In this document: positions 20,311 through 30,296 of the stretch, one piece after another | How positions within the stretch are numbered: the stretch's first letter is position 1 | How the letters are laid out: each line of letters begins with the position of its first letter | The notes under the pieces: generated by a model | Databases searched by the model: none | Told to the model about the DNA's origin: nothing | What the model saw: the letters and a program-made list of their open reading frames with translations, nothing else | Position numbers and translations under genes: made by a program | Origin: Chara braunii | Taxonomy: Eukaryota; Streptophyta; Charophyceae; Charales; Characeae | DNA length: 36,759 bases | Assembly (NCBI GenBank): GCA_003427395.1 | Contig: BFEA01000179.1 | Location: forward strand, 602,199-638,957 | Direction: 5' to 3'

Positions 20311-20409
20311 CTTTTTTTTGACTAGTATCTAAAGGACTAGGATGAATTGTGGTTTCACACTTGGTTGAGGTCGTTTCAGTCGACCGACGTTCGCTTCATA
20401 CTTAGAAGA

Positions 20410-20849
20410 TCAACGCCTTAAAGAATGAACAACGCTCGGATCCACTTGGTGTTAACCAAGCGTACCTATACTACAACGAATGAGCAAACGTCATCGACTG
20501 ACCTACCTCTGCAATTGCATCTAAAAGCTTTCGCATGTGGGTCAGTAGCTCGGTAGGGATACGCCCCTAAGGGTGGTGACAGCCCCTTAGGGAAGGAAAG
20601 CTTATGCCCCGCGGGAACCTATCCTGTCGTAGGGGACCGCGGGATGTACAACTGGCGCACCTGACTATAGCAGCGAAGGAGCGACGCGACCACCCCCGTC
20701 TCGGCGGCCCGTGGGATTATTTTGCGTCGTTTTCAAGTTGTCTCTTGATTTTGATTTTGTTTTTGTTTGACTCCTGAGTGACATGGTCGGGAAGGCTCCC
20801 GCACCTTTGCGAAAAGGCGGGAGCCGATGCTCTCGACAAAGTGATTATG
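20410..20849 (+). repeat. dispersed repeat family D, copy C
   Basis: Matches copy B with an offset of 726 bp (CATCGACTGACCTACCTCTG at 20492 against 21218). It carries copy-specific hairpins at family positions: CTTGGT/ACCAAG (20445-20460) just before CGTACC, TAGGG/CCCTA around GATACGC (20554-20569), and CTCCCGC/GCGGGAG (20796-20823). It ends in CTCGACAAAGTG. Between the landmarks a GTTTTTGTTTG-rich stretch is private to this copy. Confidence 0.7.
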
Positions 20850-21500
20850 GGTACTACATAATACATCATCATTGTCATTGCTTGCGAATGCTTGCATGGC
20901 TAGTCGACATGTGAAGGCCCTGCGTCCGAGCAGTTTTATTCTAAGTCTCGTGCGTGCCGCTTTACCGAATTCTGCGTCAGAAGGTTATGGGTGGAATACT
21001 GAATGGACTATGAGTGTTTCGTTTGTTTTGTTTTGTGTGAGTATTTAAACTTTTATGTTTGTAATGTGGCATAATGCGTTGTGAGTTGTATGCGTCCTCG
21101 TCGACCGGTGACGAGTCGTGCTTGGGACTTCACACCCCTAAGACGTCGGTCCGCGTGCGGGTCCGATAGAGGCGTGGGACCACGCGTACCCCCTATGCTA
21201 CAGCGTACGAGAAACGTCCTCGACTGACCCACCTCTGCAATTGCAACTGATTACCTTTCATATTGTGGACTGGTAGCTCGGTGGGGATACGCCCACCGAA
21301 GGGAGGTGACAACTTCCGCAGGTGGAGGTAAAGTTGTACCTTGCGTAGGCCTTATCCTGTCGTAGGGGTTCGCGAGAGGTATGGTTGACGCACTCGGCCG
21401 GAGCGGCTACCGAAGCTCCATTTGCACCGCGATTATGACCAACTCCTACGTGACGAGGCCGGGAGGATCCCGCCCATTGAGGGACCGATGCGCCTGATAA
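20850..21500 (+). repeat. dispersed repeat family D, copy B
   Basis: Follows copy C directly and matches the reverse complement of 7780-8650. Hairpins are GCGTGG/CCACGC (21172-21185) before GTACC, and CGGTGGG/CCCACCG around GATACG (21279-21298). The tRNA-like insert of copy A is absent, with the sequence continuous across GTCCGATAGAGGCG. The 100-codon minus-strand frame at 21258-21560 is not preserved in the other copies and is not regarded as a gene. Confidence 0.72.
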
Positions 21501-22315
21501 CGCTTCCAATGAGTTGGGATTGCCTATTGGATCTGTTGCCAGTGCTCCTCTGAATGCCATAGACCCTGCAAGCTTGGGTGAACTTCACAAAAGGACTTCC
21601 ATCTGCCCCTTAGAACGGACCAAAGGTTTGCAATCCTGGAGACTCCCCTGCATATCCAAGATTTACCGAACGAGCCCAGGGTCGAGCCAGCCTGAAATGG
21701 GTTGCCTTCCTCATCTACGATAAATTGGTTCTCTAAGAGGCCTTGCCTCTGAACTTTTTCCTTTGTACCCGACGGTTCCCATACCTCGGGGGGATGTTTG
21801 AGTCACGCTTTTCTCACTACATCTCAAAATTCTGATGACAATTTCTTCTTTAAGCAGGATTCAACGAAAAAATATAGCCATACATCCTCAGCGCGACTCA
21901 GTTGCCAATCCCTCACCAAAATTCTCTCCGCCAGCAAGATCCAATCCTCATTAAAGAGGCCTTGCCTTTGAACTTTCATGACCTCCAACGATTACCCCAT
22001 ATGGGCTGAAATTAGGAACAGATCGTCTGCCGGGGTCTTTGCTTTGCACTCCTTATCCACAACAACCAAAAAGTTTGTGGATCCTTCGATGTTTGCGGAT
22101 TCTGTTGAAGGGGACTTCAAGCTGCAAGATGAATAAGAGGGGGGCTAGTCGACAGCCCTGCTAGAGGGATATTGACAAATGGAATGTGTTTGATTGATGC
22201 CCGTTGACATACACTGCTGATGTGGTGAGCGTGCACATGGCGATGACCCATTTAGAGAAGCCCTGACCAAATCTCAACTTCTTCAGCGTGGTGAGTACAA
22301 AGGTCCAACCTACCT
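21501..22315. other. unassigned DNA upstream of the Ty3/gypsy element
   Basis: A small hairpin AGAGGC-CTT-GCCTCT near 21739-21753 recurs as AAAGAGGC-CTT-GCCTTT near 21954, each followed by GAACTTT. A short peptide-like stretch near 21990 (SNDYPIWAEI) vaguely resembles Ty1/copia gag starts but is too short to assign. No gene called. Confidence 0.4.
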
Positions 22316-23250
22316 TATGACGAACTACTTTTTGAAATGCACGACTTCCGGCGCAACTGTATTTCGGGGGTTGAAAACAAGGGCCAACCGAATTGCACAA
22401 GTGCCCTTGTCTTTTTGCGAAAGCATGGTCCCATGGCGGTTGGAAGTTGGGGTGTACCTAAGCGAGCGAGGAAATAATTGTTGTCATAGCTTCTTTCTTG
22501 TTCTTCTAAAAGTGGGGAAGGGAACTTTTGCGTGATCATCCCGCGAAATAAATCTTTTTGAATTTTGAAAAACGGGAATTAGGACTTTAATTGAGTTAGG
22601 AATTGGAGACATCATAATTTGTTGCGGGTTTTTGCTGCCGTAACTGCACAATGCTCCTTGCTTACGCGCTTTGCTGCGTTCTGTCCTGCGCTCTGTTCCC
22701 GCAACGCCTAAATTCTAATCGCAAGTGTAATCTCTTCTTCCTCCTTCTCGACAAGCGCGGGTGTAACTGTAATCCTCTCCCTCTTGATTTCCTTCCCCGT
22801 TAAAACCAGCACCTCTCCTATATCTATCTCATTGGTCGAGAAGTTGCATGAGTGGATCGATGTGAGGAGACTGACTATGTCCCCCACACCGCGGCCCAGT
22901 CATGCACCTGTAGGCACTTCCTCCTTCCTTCCTCCGTCTGCTTCAACATAATCCGGAATTACCTCTCGCAGATACTGAGCGCTATAAATTTTGCAAGAGC
23001 GAGTAATTAGCTCTCTAATCTACACTTGGGAGTTAGCGTGGTCGAGAGGATCGGTTAATAAGCGAAGACGAGACGGTGAGTAGGGAGTTGGACGATCCGA
23101 CGGGCTGGTGCTGGGTATGCGAGGTTGACGTGTGGTCGTGACGGACTGTGGCACACAGGCGAACCTGGCTTGCATGCTCGGACTAAGCGGGGTGACAACT
23201 TCGGGTTGTTGGTGGGTGCGCGGCGACAGACCATCCGCATCAAACAAACG

Positions 23251-23252
<2 letters not shown>

Positions 23253-23331
<79 letters not shown>
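23253..23331. repeat. (GA)n microsatellite inside the LTR
   Basis: Homologous in position to the CT tract at 4976-5023 of the inverted solo LTR, but longer. It generates spurious E/R-rich frames. Confidence 0.95.
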
Positions 23332-23333
<2 letters not shown>

Positions 23334-23638
23334 GTTGAAGCGGGGTTATCTCTTCGCATCCTCTGTATAATTTTGATTTTGGGTTCCGACTATCTTCGTT
23401 TTCGACAAGCTCGGATTCGTATTTTCTTTGCGTGGTGTGTGAATTGTCTCTTTCTCCCTCATCTTTTTTTTTCGATGCATGATGTATGATGGTTGCTCAA
23501 ATTGATTGGTCGGTTGATTGTGTTGAAAGCATGAGTGTTCTCGATTTCTCTTGCGCATCCGAATTTTCGGACACGTCGCCTTCATCGGATCATCTATTTT
23601 TGCATTAAGTCCGTAGAGGTTGTTGCCCTAAATAAACC

Positions 23639-23938
23639 TGGAAAAGAATAGATGCATGCACAACAGGTAGTCTTACAGCCTGATCAGAGATAGACCCTGT
23701 GCACTTACATATGCATGGGTTGGATCTTTCCTACACATGGTCCAAACGCTTTGCTACATGATAAAAATAAAAATTAGTCCTTCTCCTGTTCCTTGCTCGT
23801 GGGTTGGTGTAAGATGCATCAAACAGTTGTATAATCTGCATTAATCATCTTTTTGAAGTAAGACTAGGAGTAGATTAGATGTTTGCATAATGAGGTGGCC
23901 CGAACCCTGTTGGAAGCTGATCATGTGCACGCACGTAT
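23639..23938. other. ~300-bp segment absent from the solo LTR
   Basis: Alignment of the two LTRs is continuous up to AATAAACC (23631-23638) and resumes at ACGAATGACCAC (23939). The solo copy reads straight through (AATAAACCACGAACGACC in reverse complement). Either an insertion here or a deletion there. No clear terminal repeats or target-site duplication. Confidence 0.6.
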
Positions 23939-24042
23939 ACGAATGACCACAAAAAGGCAGTCATCACGTATATGCGTGTCTGCATGGTCCGTCTCCAACC
24001 CAATCGCACCTTGCATGCACCAAAGAATGAATTAAGTCTTTC

Positions 24043-24363
24043 TTGCAAAGCATGGACTTCGGTAGTCTATTCTGGATTATCGGTCGGGACTGTCTGAGGG
24101 ACCCCGAGTATCGAGAATACTGGGAAAACAAACACCTCTTTCACCGATCAAACTTAAGGCTTCCGACCTATCCCTGCCAGACTGAGAATGATCGACTCTG
24201 TCTGTGGGACTTTCAAAAGGCTATAGGGCGAAATCCTCGAATTCCGGATTACCCCGACACACGTAACCACAAGTACTACGCACAACTGGAATTCGTCACC
24301 ATCGAGACTAACTTCCCTCCCTTTTATCTCCTTCGCCCTTGGGATGCAATAACTCCCTTCTAG
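24043..24363 (+). CDS. 106-residue ORF inside the LTR, unknown function
   Basis: The frame opens at ATG 24043 and contains GRDCLRDPEYREYWEN, FQKAIG and RIPDYPDTRNHKYY. Composition is protein-like: charged, with Tyr, Trp and Cys. The inverted solo LTR keeps the same reading frame for most of the length, with one stop, and the two copies differ by roughly equal numbers of silent and replacement changes by eye. Plant LTRs are normally non-coding, so this may be a remnant of captured coding sequence or an accessory ORF. No domain recognised. Confidence 0.3.
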   Translation: MQSMDFGSLFWIIGRDCLRDPEYREYWENKHLFHRSNLRLPTYPCQTENDRLCLWDFQKAIGRNPRIPDYPDTRNHKYYAQLEFVTIETNFPPFYLLRPWDAITPF

Positions 24364-24815
24364 CCCCGAAGACCGTGCTCTGAGTGTCAATAGTATTACA
24401 CCTATCGGGCCACATGATTTATTAGACGAGCCCATTCCAAAACTGAGTGTCGAGAACACAGCCTCCGGCTGAGGCCGTCCACGTCAGATTCCGAGATCTG
24501 CGAAACCCGTTGACGACAAGTGTTTACACAGAGAGACACCCATTGTGTTCCTTTTGTGGACAGTGTACGAACCCACCCCAGGCGACGAGGCCGATGAAAC
24601 TAGCGGCCCGATTTTGAGAAGGGTAAAACATAAAATCTATTCCTCCGCCGAATCCGCTGAACCACTTGCACTTCTGTCCTTGAAACTTGACACCGGAGAT
24701 CTCAGTTCTTATCTCGGGCTCCACCCAGACTTTCCAAAAATCCTTGGCACACCCCAATTGCGCACTTATGGGCATTCTCTCACTCAGAAACAAGAAGTCG
24801 CGTTGGGCGTGAGGT

Positions 24816-24828
24816 TGGTATCGGAGCC
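24816..24828 (+). other. primer-binding site, initiator-Met tRNA type
   Basis: TGGTATCGGAGCC differs by one base from TGGTATCAGAGCC, the sequence complementary to the 3' end of plant initiator methionine tRNA and the commonest primer site of plant LTR elements. It lies immediately after the LTR end and 41 bases before the first gag ATG considered, as expected for minus-strand DNA priming. Confidence 0.85.
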
Positions 24829-24856
24829 GACACGTGTCAAGACCAAGGACTGACAA

Positions 24857-26184
24857 GTGATCCGGCTCCATAGCTCGACCGATCTGGCGAGCCCCAGGCG
24901 AGGACGATCTAGACAAAGAAACGCGTCCGTGCACGATCCTGTAGTTACCCGAAGCCGGTCAGTAGGAAGACAGGTGGGCAACATGAATGTTAATCTTGCT
25001 CCTAATGTTAACCCAACACAAGGAGGGCCGAATCAATATTGGGCTCGTACCTCCGCAACCTGCGCGAGTTCATGGACTGGGTGCCCCGCCGGATCTGTAT
25101 CTTTTCGATCTTGTGCATCACCTGGCGCTGAGCACATGATCAACATTCCCGCTCATTTGGGGGGAGATGCGTATCACTGGTTTAACACCTATGTTTGGAT
25201 TGATCTTCCGACCTTTCGAGAGGGATTTTTTGCATAGGTTTGATTACATTCATCCAGAACAAACCTATTTTATGATCAAGGACTGGGTACAAAAACCTCT
25301 CGAGTCCATCGCCGAGTACCGAAGCCGATTCTATAGACTGTCCGTAAAATCTAAACGGGAGAGAAGGTAGGGAGAGATTTGTTTATTGATGGGCTTAGGA
25401 GCCACACGATGCGGGTCAAACTGCGAAAACTGTTGTGCCGCATCAATCACACCATGCAACAAATCATGGATGCGACAAAAGAAATGGAACGAAAGTTTTT
25501 CGCCAACTTCCTCGAAGGGGAAGACCATGCTAAAGATGGGGACTCTACCGAATTGGCTCGGACGAGAGCAGAATTAGTAGCGCTCCAGGATAAGTTCGAA
25601 AATATGGGTTTTGTGCTAGGACCTGTCACCTACCTAGAGCAGGTGGCGGCAAAGAGACCTCTCTCTGATCTAACCACAGGACCATCAACGACGAAAGTTG
25701 CTGCACCTTCCTTAGTACAGTAGGAAAGACGGACGACTCTAGTGCAGTATTAGAGCTAACTAGAACTCTTGCGAACCTAATGCACGAAAGCAAGAAGGAA
25801 CAGAGAAAGTACAATGCCAGGATAAAAACGTTGATGCGATCGATGCATCCTATCAATGTCCGAACTTCGGCATTTCCTGTCGACGGCCAGCCTGTACAGG
25901 CAGCAGGGGGACCCGCTATAGCACTCGTTACCAGGACAGACGAATGCTATACGTGCCATCAACCAGAGCATATAGAGAGGGATTGTCCCCACCGAGCTCC
26001 ACAGGCTCGAGTAGGAGCCGCCCCTGCGGCAACTACACCTATAGCAAATGGACAAGGACAAGTCGGAACGGTGGTGGAAAAAACGGAATGGGATGATGGC
26101 CAGCGCAGCAGCCTTGGAGGAAGTCGTATAGCTCATCCCCCTCGACCATTATCTATACACTGGGTTATTCGGGTTTGGGTATGA
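24857..26184 (+). pseudogene. gag (capsid and nucleocapsid), frameshifted
   Basis: Four overlapping or adjacent frames (24857-25237, 25167-25370, 25379-25723 and 25780-26184) give successive parts of one gag. The capsid-like region has GGDAYHWFNTY, FDYIHPEQTYFMIKDW and LESIAEYRSRFYRLS, a pattern typical of plant gypsy gag (hydrophobic-W, then AEYxxRF). A charged, probably coiled region follows (EMERKFF to RAELVALQDKFENM). The nucleocapsid has one zinc knuckle, CYTCHQPEHIERDC, fitting CX2CX4HX4C. The frame changes near 25230 and around 25720-25780, plus stops near 25368, mean no full-length Gag. The ATG at 24857 is the first after the primer site but not proven to be the start. Confidence 0.82.
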
Positions 26185-26236
26185 CAGGAGCAGTTCAACC
26201 AGCTGATGACAGTGGGAAGTCTCGAAATGGAGACCC

Positions 26237-27003
26237 TTGCCCCGGGAAATGAAATCGAGAGGACCAGCATTTGTCACCGGAGAGATTGACGTGCTTGATA
26301 TAGTCAGAGCTCTGGATCATCGTATCCACTTGCCGATTGGACACCTTTTGTCCATATTAGAACAAGTCAATGACAAAATGTTGCAACACTGCAAAGCTAA
26401 TAGGAAATGGTTTGCTCTCACAAAGCTTGCAGTCGTTAAAGGAAAAGCACCCAACAACAAACGAGAGCTTGATAAGGCAAGCACGTCAGAACCTGGACGC
26501 GTAGGAATGATCCAAAAAGATGATCACTTTCTTTGTATTAGACCCATCCCATGAAAATCGGCAGTGTGATATACAAGTGTGGGGAATGTCGTACAGTGTC
26601 ATCCCCGATTCGGGGGCCGCAGTGCTGGCAATATCACTCAGGTTAGTTGAGCAAGCTGGAGGAAAGGAAGATCTGATCTCAGTCCCCGAAGGAGATCACC
26701 TCATCTCCGCGGATGAAGGAAAGATTAGGGTCGTTGGTCGAATGTCGAATGTCAAATGTCACTTTCAGGATAAGAAGAGTGCATGCTCTCGGTGACGTGA
26801 TTGTGCTGAATATAACATCATATGATGTACTCATTGGTCTACCCGCCCTCAACGCACTACAAGCGAGTCTAGATTTCAAGCTACGTATGGTGGTTCTGAA
26901 GAATACAGGAGGGAAGCCGTATAGCGTCCCTATGCACCTCACCCTGCGAACGATTTCCAGCAAACCCCGCAGTGTCCCCACTGGATTGACAGGAGGGATC
27001 TGA
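26237..27003 (+). pseudogene. gag-pro junction and aspartic protease (frameshifted)
   Basis: Frame 26237-26554 encodes a helical linker (DIVRALDHRIHLPIGHLLSI) of the kind preceding protease. Frame 26520-26795 then gives the retropepsin active site VIPDSGAAVLAISLRL, where DSGA replaces the usual DTG/DSG-A triad and Asp is kept. A frameshift near 26750 moves the C-terminal half to frame 26713-27003, which has DVLIGLPALNALQASLDF, matching the DVILG-x-x-L helix that closes retropepsins. Two frame changes make the protease non-functional as a single product. The protease would cut the Gag-Pol polyprotein in the particle. Confidence 0.78.
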
Positions 27004-27237
27004 ATGATCCTTCTGGAGGAAGGGATCCGATCAAACCAATGAGGAAAATAGCAAGTTCCCCATCTCAACCCGTACCGATGTCGATAGCAATTTTAATGAG
27101 GACAAGTGGAGCCGTCGCAGCCACGCTACGGGCAGAAGCCAGCCTGACGGAAAGGGCACAAAGGATGGAAAAAGGGGGAGGAAAAAATAGGCATTGACGT
27201 ATGAGAATAGTTACAAGCATGCACAAATAAGCGGAAA
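27004..27237 (+). other. decayed pol linker
   Basis: One frame continues with an Ala/Arg/Glu-rich peptide (AATLRAEASLTERAQRMEKG) that fits the coiled linker between protease and RT in such elements, ending in stops near 27190. Low confidence; frame not continuous with either neighbour. Confidence 0.35.
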
Positions 27238-27910
27238 AAAAAAATAACTCCCCGTTCCTCCTCCCCTCCTTCTTTCTCCCCTCTTCCCATGCCATAGCCC
27301 CGCTTCTGTTCCTTCCCGACTCCTTCTCCCACTCCTCCTCCCGCTCTTTCTCCCGTTCCTCACACTCCTCCTCCTCCTCCTCCCGCTCCTCCACCAAACA
27401 ACGTGACAAAGATCCCGCCATAGCCCTGCTCCCACTCCTCCTCCCATCCTGCTGCTCATCCGCCTATCCTGCTGCTCCTCCCCCTGCTTCTGCTGCTCTT
27501 TCCCCCGTTCCTCCTCCCACTCCTTCTCCTGCTCCTCCTCCTCCGGCTCCTTCTCCCGCTCCATCTCGCGCTCCTCCGACTTCTCCTCCTCCACCTATAC
27601 CTCCTCCCTCTCTTCAACCTCCTGCATGTTCGTTAACCCCCTTCCCGTTTCCCCTCCCTCTCCTTCTGCCACTCCTTCTACCGCTCCTCCTCCCGTGCCT
27701 CCTCCACCCCTTCCCATTTCCCCTCGTGCTCCTTCCCCCGCTCCTAACCCCCTCCCCGTTTCCTATGCCACTCCTCCTCCCGCTCTTCCTCCCACTCCTC
27801 CTGTTCCTCCTCCCCCCGCCTGCTCGGCCCCCTCACGCTCCTTCTCCCACTCCTCCTCCCACCCCTCCTCCCACCCCTCCTCCCACTCCTCCTTTTCCCA
27901 CTACCCTCGA
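27238..27910. repeat. pyrimidine-rich tract of CTCCTCCC-type units
   Basis: About 670 bases almost purely C and T on the plus strand, made of irregular CTCCTCCCACTCCT, CCTCCTCCC and CTTCTCCCGCT words. It interrupts the retrotransposon between protease and the distal pol frame. Such strand asymmetry can form triplex (H-DNA) and is prone to slippage. It creates Pro/Ser-rich frames on plus and Glu/Arg-rich frames on minus. Confidence 0.9.
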
Positions 27911-28195
27911 TGCTTACTTTCCTTTCGCGTGGCGCTCGCTTCTCATGCCCTGCCCCGCTGCCGCTTTCCCTGCATGGGACCCCACTCAGCGTGGCACTTG
28001 TTTTTTGCGCCCCCCGAGCAACTTTCCCCATGGGCCCTGCGTCGGTTCGCGCCAGGCGCAGTTCCAGTCTTGTCCCTCAGTGGCCACACCCGGCGGCTAG
28101 CCCCTGCTACGGTTTCTTGTGGACCCGCGCCGGCATGTGACGGTGGGACCTTTGTAATTCTTAAGTATATAGGGAAGAAATGGTGTGCAAATTAA
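27626..28195 (+). CDS. proline-rich 189-residue ORF over the pyrimidine tract
   Basis: Residues 1-95 or so are low-complexity Pro/Ser/Ala repeats dictated by the pyrimidine tract. The remaining ~95 residues are of ordinary composition and end VILKYIGKKWCAN, with no recognised domain. It sits where a linker of the retrotransposon polyprotein is expected, but in a frame not shared with the downstream pol frame. Most likely a composition-driven ORF within inserted or expanded sequence. Confidence 0.2.
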   Translation: MFVNPLPVSPPSPSATPSTAPPPVPPPPLPISPRAPSPAPNPLPVSYATPPPALPPTPPVPPPPACSAPSRSFSHSSSHPSSHPSSHSSFSHYPRCLLSFRVALASHALPRCRFPCMGPHSAWHLFFAPPEQLSPWALRRFAPGAVPVLSLSGHTRRLAPATVSCGPAPACDGGTFVILKYIGKKWCAN

Positions 28196-28322
28196 TAAAT
28201 AGAACCTGGCAATATCCGATACATCCGAAAACACTTAAGACCTTCGGAATGACGGATTATAGCGTTGGCACAAAACAAGCTTAGAGCGAGCACACATTGC
28301 TTCTAGGATGACATGTTCTCAT

Positions 28323-30296
28323 AAACACCCTCGAACCCTGTATGAAGCGGCCAGCCCAATGTTACCCCGCTACTTAGACAAGCGATATTTCTGCGACATT
28401 ACAAAGTCACCCTCTCGATCGCTCCTAATAGCGGGAAAAGAGGTACAAATGCTACGTCGAGGTGCCAAAACATAGACTTTGGAACCCCCTGCGAAGTTCG
28501 ATGCACCCCCCTTCAAGATCGGGATTAGAATCGCAGACAATTCAATAAGCCCCGGGGACAGGAAAAAGGGGATCACCCCCGAAGAGCACGTGGCAATCAC
28601 TTAAGCAGATGCCCAGATGATCGCCACTGTGTTTTTCTGGCGATCCAATCATTTGTTTATCTTGTCTCCCCCGAACCGGATGCCCAAACGGACTCAGATG
28701 AAGCAGTTGGAGATCAAAATCAATGGACAGTCCTACGATCTGCATGTGCCTGGATACGTGTCGAATGACATTCACCTCACGATCGTAGACATTTTGAATG
28801 AGTATCACGAAGCGATTAGCGTCACAAATACGGATATTGGTAGGTCCCGAGTAATCCAACATGAAATTCAGACTGGGGAGCATCCACCCTGGACAAATGT
28901 CGGGTTGATGGCAACGGTTGTCATGAACCCCCTTCGAGAATACTCGAAGGAGGATCGTAGACGGGCCAAAGAACGAGCAAGGGACTATCGATGGGATAAG
29001 GGAAGGTTGGCAAAGTGAAAGACAGATGGTAGTAGCCTCTGGATGCTCGTCCCCCACCCCTTTATGCGATATGATTGGGTGAAAACGGGCCATGAAGAGA
29101 CAGTTGCCCATTTTGCTGTCCGAATCACGGTGGCGGTTATCGATAAAGATGAGTGGTACTGTTCCAATATTAGGGACGACGTCAAATTCATAGTTAAAAA
29201 CTGCCCGGTGTGTTTGGCCGACAAAGCGTCAATTCAGCCGCCCAGGTCCATCATTCCAACCGTAGTCGAACGGTCGTTCCAAGGGGTTAGCATGGATACG
29301 ACGGATATAGTGGTTCCCCTTGGTCCTAATAGTTGTGAATATGCAGTCCTACTAGTGTTTGTACATCATTTTTCCGAATGGATCGAGGCCTACCGTTGTA
29401 GAACGAGACATACGACGGAAATCGTGCGGCACGTGAACCGTTTCCTCGGGATGCATCACGATATTGAGGAAATTCTAACGGACAACGGAGCAGAGTTCCG
29501 AGGATAAGTTTTGTGGAGCCTGGTCGTATATGACGTCTCCATCTGGAACACTGCTCCCCACATGTCACAATCAAACGGACTAGTGGAGAACGCAAATAGA
29601 GTGATCAAGACTGCCCTACAGTGCAATATCACGGTTAGGGACACGAGGCATTGGCCCAATATCATAGATCACATGATTCACATTCATGCCATCCATTGAG
29701 GGACACCTCACGAATATACGGGTTTGACCCCGTTCCAATCACGGACCAACAACCTAGCCTTCGTTGCTTTGCCAAGCTTGAACGACGAAACGACGTTGGG
29801 TCGACGATCTACAAGGGCGACGGCTAAGGAAAAGGCCAAGCGCCACCTGGAACTAATGGAACGGACCCTCCCCCGACTAGCCCGGAAAAGACAGTGGATG
29901 ACCGAAATGGCCCAAAGCCGACAGGACCGGAGGTACGAGGCACGAAATGGGAATGTTGGGCCTCGGCCCCAGTATAAATCAGGGGACATCGTGCAAGTAA
30001 TGAAATGTGCTCGTCTGGGTAAGTTAGCGCCACGATTCTTCGGTCGATTCCACATAGTGGAGCTTGGACTGAACGATGTGAACACCGTGCGCCTTGCCCC
30101 GGAAGTCTCAAGCAACCGATCGAGTCGTCCCATCATCCGCCACGTATCCTATCTCCGTCTCTTGTTTGCCTTCCCTCTTCCTTCACCTCATATCTCCTCC
30201 GTGACCTCTGAGTGGGAAAGCGAGGAACCAAAATCTCTCTCTTCCCCCTCTTTTCACGACTCATCCTCTTCGTCCTCAGAGCAACTTATCAGTTGA
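28323..30296 (+). pseudogene. distal pol: pre-RT linker joined directly to integrase (RT and RNase H missing)
   Basis: One reading frame runs the whole length, broken only by stop codons at 28473 (TAG), 28602 (TAA), 29016 (TGA), 29505 (TAA) and 29697 (TGA), with no frameshift. First comes the linker that precedes RT in gypsy elements (LDILNEYHE-like segment, then VIQHEIQTGEHPP). Within about 25 codons this passes into the integrase N-terminus (EDRRRAKERARDYRW, HEETVAHF, then CPVC: an H3H and CX2C zinc finger). The core has SMD (Asp codon at 29295), TDNGAEF (29481) and NGLVENANRV (Glu 29586), giving a D-D35-E spacing. The C-terminus has LAPRFFGRFHIVE and IRHVSYLRLL, a GPY/F-like module. No YxDD or RNase H motifs occur. 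Integrase would insert element cDNA. The stops make it inactive unless suppressed. Confidence 0.87.

Larger units (their letters stand above)
22316..24812 (+). repeat. 5' LTR of the Ty3/gypsy element (~2.5 kb)
   Basis: Start is set by alignment to the solo LTR (TATGACGAACTAC here against TGTGACGAACTAC) and the end by the primer-binding site just after GTTGGGCGTGA, which aligns with GTTGGGCGTCACA in the solo copy. Terminal bases have decayed from TG...CA. It includes a GA tract, a ~300-bp copy-specific segment (23639-23938) and a 106-codon open frame. Confidence 0.8.
22316..30296 (+). mobile_element. defective Ty3/gypsy (Metaviridae-like) retrotransposon
   Basis: Order is 5' LTR, primer-binding site, gag with CCHC knuckle, aspartic protease, linker, integrase with a GPY/F-like C-terminus, which is the Ty3/gypsy arrangement (integrase after RT). 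The RT and RNase H block is missing between the pre-RT linker and the integrase zinc finger. No 3' LTR with the same start was found after 30296, so the element is truncated or rearranged there. Gag has frameshifts, while the distal pol frame is open apart from stop codons. A solo LTR of the same family lies inverted at 3759-6425. Confidence 0.88.

Noticed and set aside
21258-21560. 100-codon minus-strand ORF in repeat D copy B
   Set aside because: The matching frame is not preserved in copies A and C, which align as non-coding repeat.
21980-22100. Possible Ty1/copia gag start (SNDYPIWAEI)
   Set aside because: Too short and no downstream gag, protease or integrase motifs in any frame.
24524-24934. 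136-codon minus-strand ORF
   Set aside because: It lies across the LTR end and primer site in antisense; the homologous frame in the solo LTR is broken.
27211-28031. Glu/Arg-rich minus-strand ORFs
   Set aside because: Complement of the homopyrimidine tract; composition alone explains them.
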